NCBI RefSeq assembly: GCF_018812025.1
Contig: NC_063061.1
Coordinates: 36,324,366 to 36,388,365, forward strand
Source of the DNA: Megalobrama amblycephala
Lineage: Eukaryota; Chordata; Actinopteri; Cypriniformes; Xenocyprididae
Reading direction: 5' to 3'
DNA: 64,000 nucleotides
Below, piece after piece: positions 60,992-64,000 of this stretch; the first letter of the stretch is position 1, and the number at the start of each line of letters is the position of its first letter. Under the pieces are notes generated by a model. That model saw only the letters and a program-made list of their open reading frames with translations, ran no database searches and was not told the origin of the DNA. The translations under genes and the position numbers were made by a program.

Positions 60992-61476
60992 GGTGCAGAA
61001 TGCCTGATGACCTTATCTAGTTTTGAAAGAGCCCAGACCTCATTTAGCTATTCGTCACCGCCGACCAATCAGCATGACTGTAAAGAGTTCACAGAACTGC
61101 ATTCGCTTAAATGGCGTTACAGCTACAGTCCCACTTCATCCGATATTTAGAGAGACTGACTCTTTTCTTGATCGGCTTCTTTGCCACCCGAAAAAATCCA
61201 GTGCTGCTATCTAGACACCTGAATTTTATGAACCGGGATTCGCCCAGATTGACGAATTCTTTGGAAATGGATTCTTTCTGAAACTTTGAGGAACTCGCCA
61301 CGATCTGAAGGAACTGAATAAAAACCAAACTTGGTTTTAGCCAAACGTTCAGCCTCGTTTTGAGTCGCAGCTCTTCTGAATCGAACCCACATGCCTCTTT
61401 CGTCGAAAGACTAGCTTTTGTTTGTTTTACAGGCCGTTAGTGTGTTGTTGAGCGTTTATTTTTGTGCCAATGGCCA

Positions 61477-61482
61477 AATAAA
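61477..61482 (+). terminator. Polyadenylation signal AATAAA of miga2
   Basis: A canonical AATAAA lies about 490 nt after the miga2 stop, in a non-repetitive 3' UTR-like stretch; a second AATAAA occurs near 61990. Position and context fit, but no cleavage site can be shown. Confidence 0.6.
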
Positions 61483-61499
61483 GTCTTGCACTGAACACA

Positions 61500-62440
61500 A
61501 TGAAGAGGGAGAATCAAGACAGATTTATGAACTTTAGTGTAAATCTATCAGCACGTTTTAGATGTCAAGGCAGTTTGAGAGACTCATACAGGAAGTGCGT
61601 CATTAAAACAGGATGTAGCGGTCCAGATCACATTAGCTGAGCTCAATTGTGTCCTTTGAGAGTTGCTGTATCCCTTGTGGTTTATTCTCACCCTCACGAT
61701 ATATCAGTCACAGTGTTCATCAGAGCGTAATCCTCGGATATTTAAGTCAACGAAATGTAGTTGTCGGTGCGTTATATTTTCTGTCATCATATGTCATACT
61801 TGATTTATACACCTTGTTTTGTTTATCAATATTCAGGCTTGCTCATGGACTAAAATGGCTGATTATCTACTATTCTATTATATAGATATTCATTATGTAT
61901 TATAAATTTAATACATCAGTGGTATTGGGTTACATATGTAGAGCCGTCACTATTAGAGGAGTAGGAATGATCAGCTTCATATATGTGGCAAATAAATGTG
62001 CTTTATTTTAGTGAGTTCAAACCTTCAAGCTCTGGATCTTAAACACTATGAACTGCATCTGTGCCATTACGATAATTTCAGCGACTACTTGATTTTGTGA
62101 ATACAAACAAAAAGATGCGTTTACAGTTGAAATATATGCTAAAGTGGATTTTTTGTTTGTTTTTGAGGGACATATACTATGATATATATATATAATAAAC
62201 AATGGCACAGATGCTGTCGATTAGTTCAAAAACAAACAACAAAACACATTTGCTAGCGTCTTTTGATTGGTCTGTCATATGGTAATAAATTTTACCTGCA
62301 ATAACGTATAAAACGTGCTAATTAAAGTTCTAATAATTTTAGAAAATAAGGCCAATTCTGGTCATTTTAAACAGAATGCTCATGAAATGTCTAAAACAAT
62401 CCTCAAAGTCACTGAGCCTTGACAAAACTTGACCATGTTC
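61500..62440. other. Downstream flank of miga2, no gene recognised
   Basis: AT-rich, non-palindromic sequence with a second AATAAA near 61990; short chance frames only. Confidence 0.4.
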
Positions 62441-62441
62441 C

Positions 62442-63309
62442 TTAAAGGATTAGTTAATTTCAGAATTCAAATTTCCTGATAATTTACTCACCCCCATGTC
62501 ATTCAAGATGTTCATGTCTTTCTTTCTTCAGTCGAAAAGAAATGAAGGTTTTTGAGGAAAACATTCCAGGATTTTTCTCCATATAGTGGACTTCACTGGG
62601 GTTCAACGGGTTGAAGGTCCAAATGTCAGTTTCAGTGCAGCTTCAAAGAGCCCTACATGATCCCAGACGAGGAATAAGGGTCTTATCTAGAAAAATGATC
62701 GGTCATTTTCTAATAAAAAATAAAATTTTGTCTTTTTAACTACAAATGCTCGTCTTGCACTGCTCTGAGATGCGCCGCGCATTACGTAATCACATTGGAA
62801 AGGTCATGTGTGACATAGGAGGAAGTACCGCAGTAGGGTGAAAAACAACTTCCAAATCGTCCAATATCATTGTTTTACCTTTTTTTGTAAAAGGTGTTTG
62901 ACTAAGTCTTTGCACGTTCGCTTTGGATCGGAACTTTCAACTACGTCACACATGACCTTTCCAACCTGATTACGTAATGCGTGGCGCAGTGCAAGACGAG
63001 CATTTGTAGTTAAAAAGTATATAAATTTTTATCTTTTTTAGAAAATGACCAATTGCTTCGCTAGATGAGACTCTTATTCCTCGTCTGGGATCATGTAGGG
63101 CTCTTTGAAGCTGCACTGAAACTGACATTTGAACCTTCAACCCGTTGAACCCCAGTGAATTCCACTATATGGAGAAAAATCCTGGAATGTTTTCCTCAAA
63201 AACCTTCATTTCTTTTCGACTGAAGAAAGAAAGACATGAACATCTTGGATGACATGGGGGTGAGTAAATTATCAGGAAATTTGAATTCTGAAGTGAACTA
63301 ATGCTTTAA
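62442..63309. mobile_element. TTAA-flanked DNA transposon, family D (full copy)
   Basis: TTAA|AGGATTAGTTAATTTCAG at the left and tgaactaatgct|TTAA at the right, with long inverted arms meeting near 62900. It is the most complete family D copy here. It lies 1.5 kb downstream of miga2. Confidence 0.85.
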
Positions 63310-63890
63310 TTGTGCACATGAGGCATTTGAGAAATTAGATATTAGAATCATTTATAGTGTTTCTTTTGTCCTCGTATTGACTATTTAAAACTGGCTCTGC
63401 CAGTGTTGGGTGTATTGCACTTTATTTGTTAAAAAAAAAGAGAGATACAGATGTTAATTTTCTCTATTTTTATCAAAATATACAGTGGTTAACTACCTTA
63501 TATGTAGTGAATTTTTAATTTGTTTTTTTCTGTTTTGCTATTGAATTTAATCTTGTTGGACAGATGTATAATTTATATGAAAACTGAAATGAGTTTTTCT
63601 CATTTAAAAATGTGGGAGAAGACCTTGTTTCTATATAGTATAAAAGAAGACATTGAATGACATACTTGAGCTTGAGCAACAGTCCGAATCAGGGTTATGA
63701 GTGTTGTCTTGTGCCTGTGTTTTAATTTATATATTCTTCTTTGTCTTTATGAAATACACACTTTTAGATCTCTGCACTGCTTAAATTAAAATCATACTTT
63801 TTTGTGACCCAAAACCATTTGCACCAACTTAGATGCAAAGATATAATTCTTAATAAACTTGCCAAACACATTTTTATGCCTCTGATTGAT
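63310..63890. other. No feature recognised
   Basis: AT-rich intergenic sequence between two transposons. Confidence 0.4.
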
Positions 63891-63891
63891 A

Positions 63892-64000
63892 TTAAAGGGT
63901 TAGTTCACTCAAAAATGAAAATTCTGTCATTTATTTCTCACCCTCATGTCATTTTACACCCTTAAGACCTTCGTTCATCTTCAGAACACAAATTAAGATA
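63892..64000. mobile_element. Family C transposon, left end only (runs off the window)
   Basis: TTAA|AGGGTTAGTTCACTC followed by the typical family C arm (ctcaccctcatgtcattt). The right end lies beyond the window. Confidence 0.7.

Overview
The window is vertebrate nuclear DNA, most probably from a cyprinid or related teleost. Evidence: intron-split genes whose translated exons match vertebrate families, AT-rich introns, long TA/GATA/GA microsatellites, and a very dense load of short inverted-repeat DNA transposons with TTAA or 8-bp target duplications. No bacterial-type operons, CRISPR arrays or RNA genes were seen. Species is an inference from sequence style.

Four protein-coding genes can be assembled exon by exon with GT/AG boundaries and matching phases. 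(1) spout1, plus strand, 2972-13842, 12 coding exons, 383 aa, a SPOUT-fold putative RNA methyltransferase. (2) st6galnac6, minus strand, 17252-21665, an alpha-2,6-sialyltransferase; its first exon(s) are uncertain and may lie as far away as about 37.1 kb. (3) st6galnac4, minus strand, 41558-42960, four coding exons, 287 aa, a paralogue in tandem with (2) and with identical lengths for the last three coding exons (410/108/187 nt). (4) miga2 (mitoguardin 2), plus strand, 46097-60991, 15 coding exons, 599 aa. spout1 and st6galnac6 converge (13.8-17.3 kb); st6galnac4 and miga2 diverge from a 43-46 kb intergenic region. The two sialyltransferases would act on the same class of Golgi glycan substrates; spout1 and miga2 have no visible functional link to them.

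Most of the rest is mobile DNA and simple repeats. At least six families leave TTAA duplications (ends starting AGG...). Several hAT-like elements leave 8-bp duplications, some perfect. One clean 331-bp solo LTR has a 5-bp duplication. Many are nested. Part of 26.1-30.6 kb reads as an inverted-repeat element containing a TTAA element that itself holds a solo LTR, a hAT MITE and another TTAA element. In three places an uninterrupted sister copy inside the window shows the empty site (1.2 kb for the insertion at 8.3-9.7 kb; 44.6 kb for 43.7-44.4 kb; 59.7 and 60.3 kb for 58.6-59.1 kb).

I did not find a convincing new multi-gene system. The best leads are the nested-insertion record, the 21-bp arrays that are open in reading frames on both strands, the possible remote first exon of st6galnac6 and two degenerate ORFs with domain-like fragments (22.8 kb and 26.5-27.0 kb). 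All exon calls come from reading the sequence by eye; no alignment or RNA data were available.
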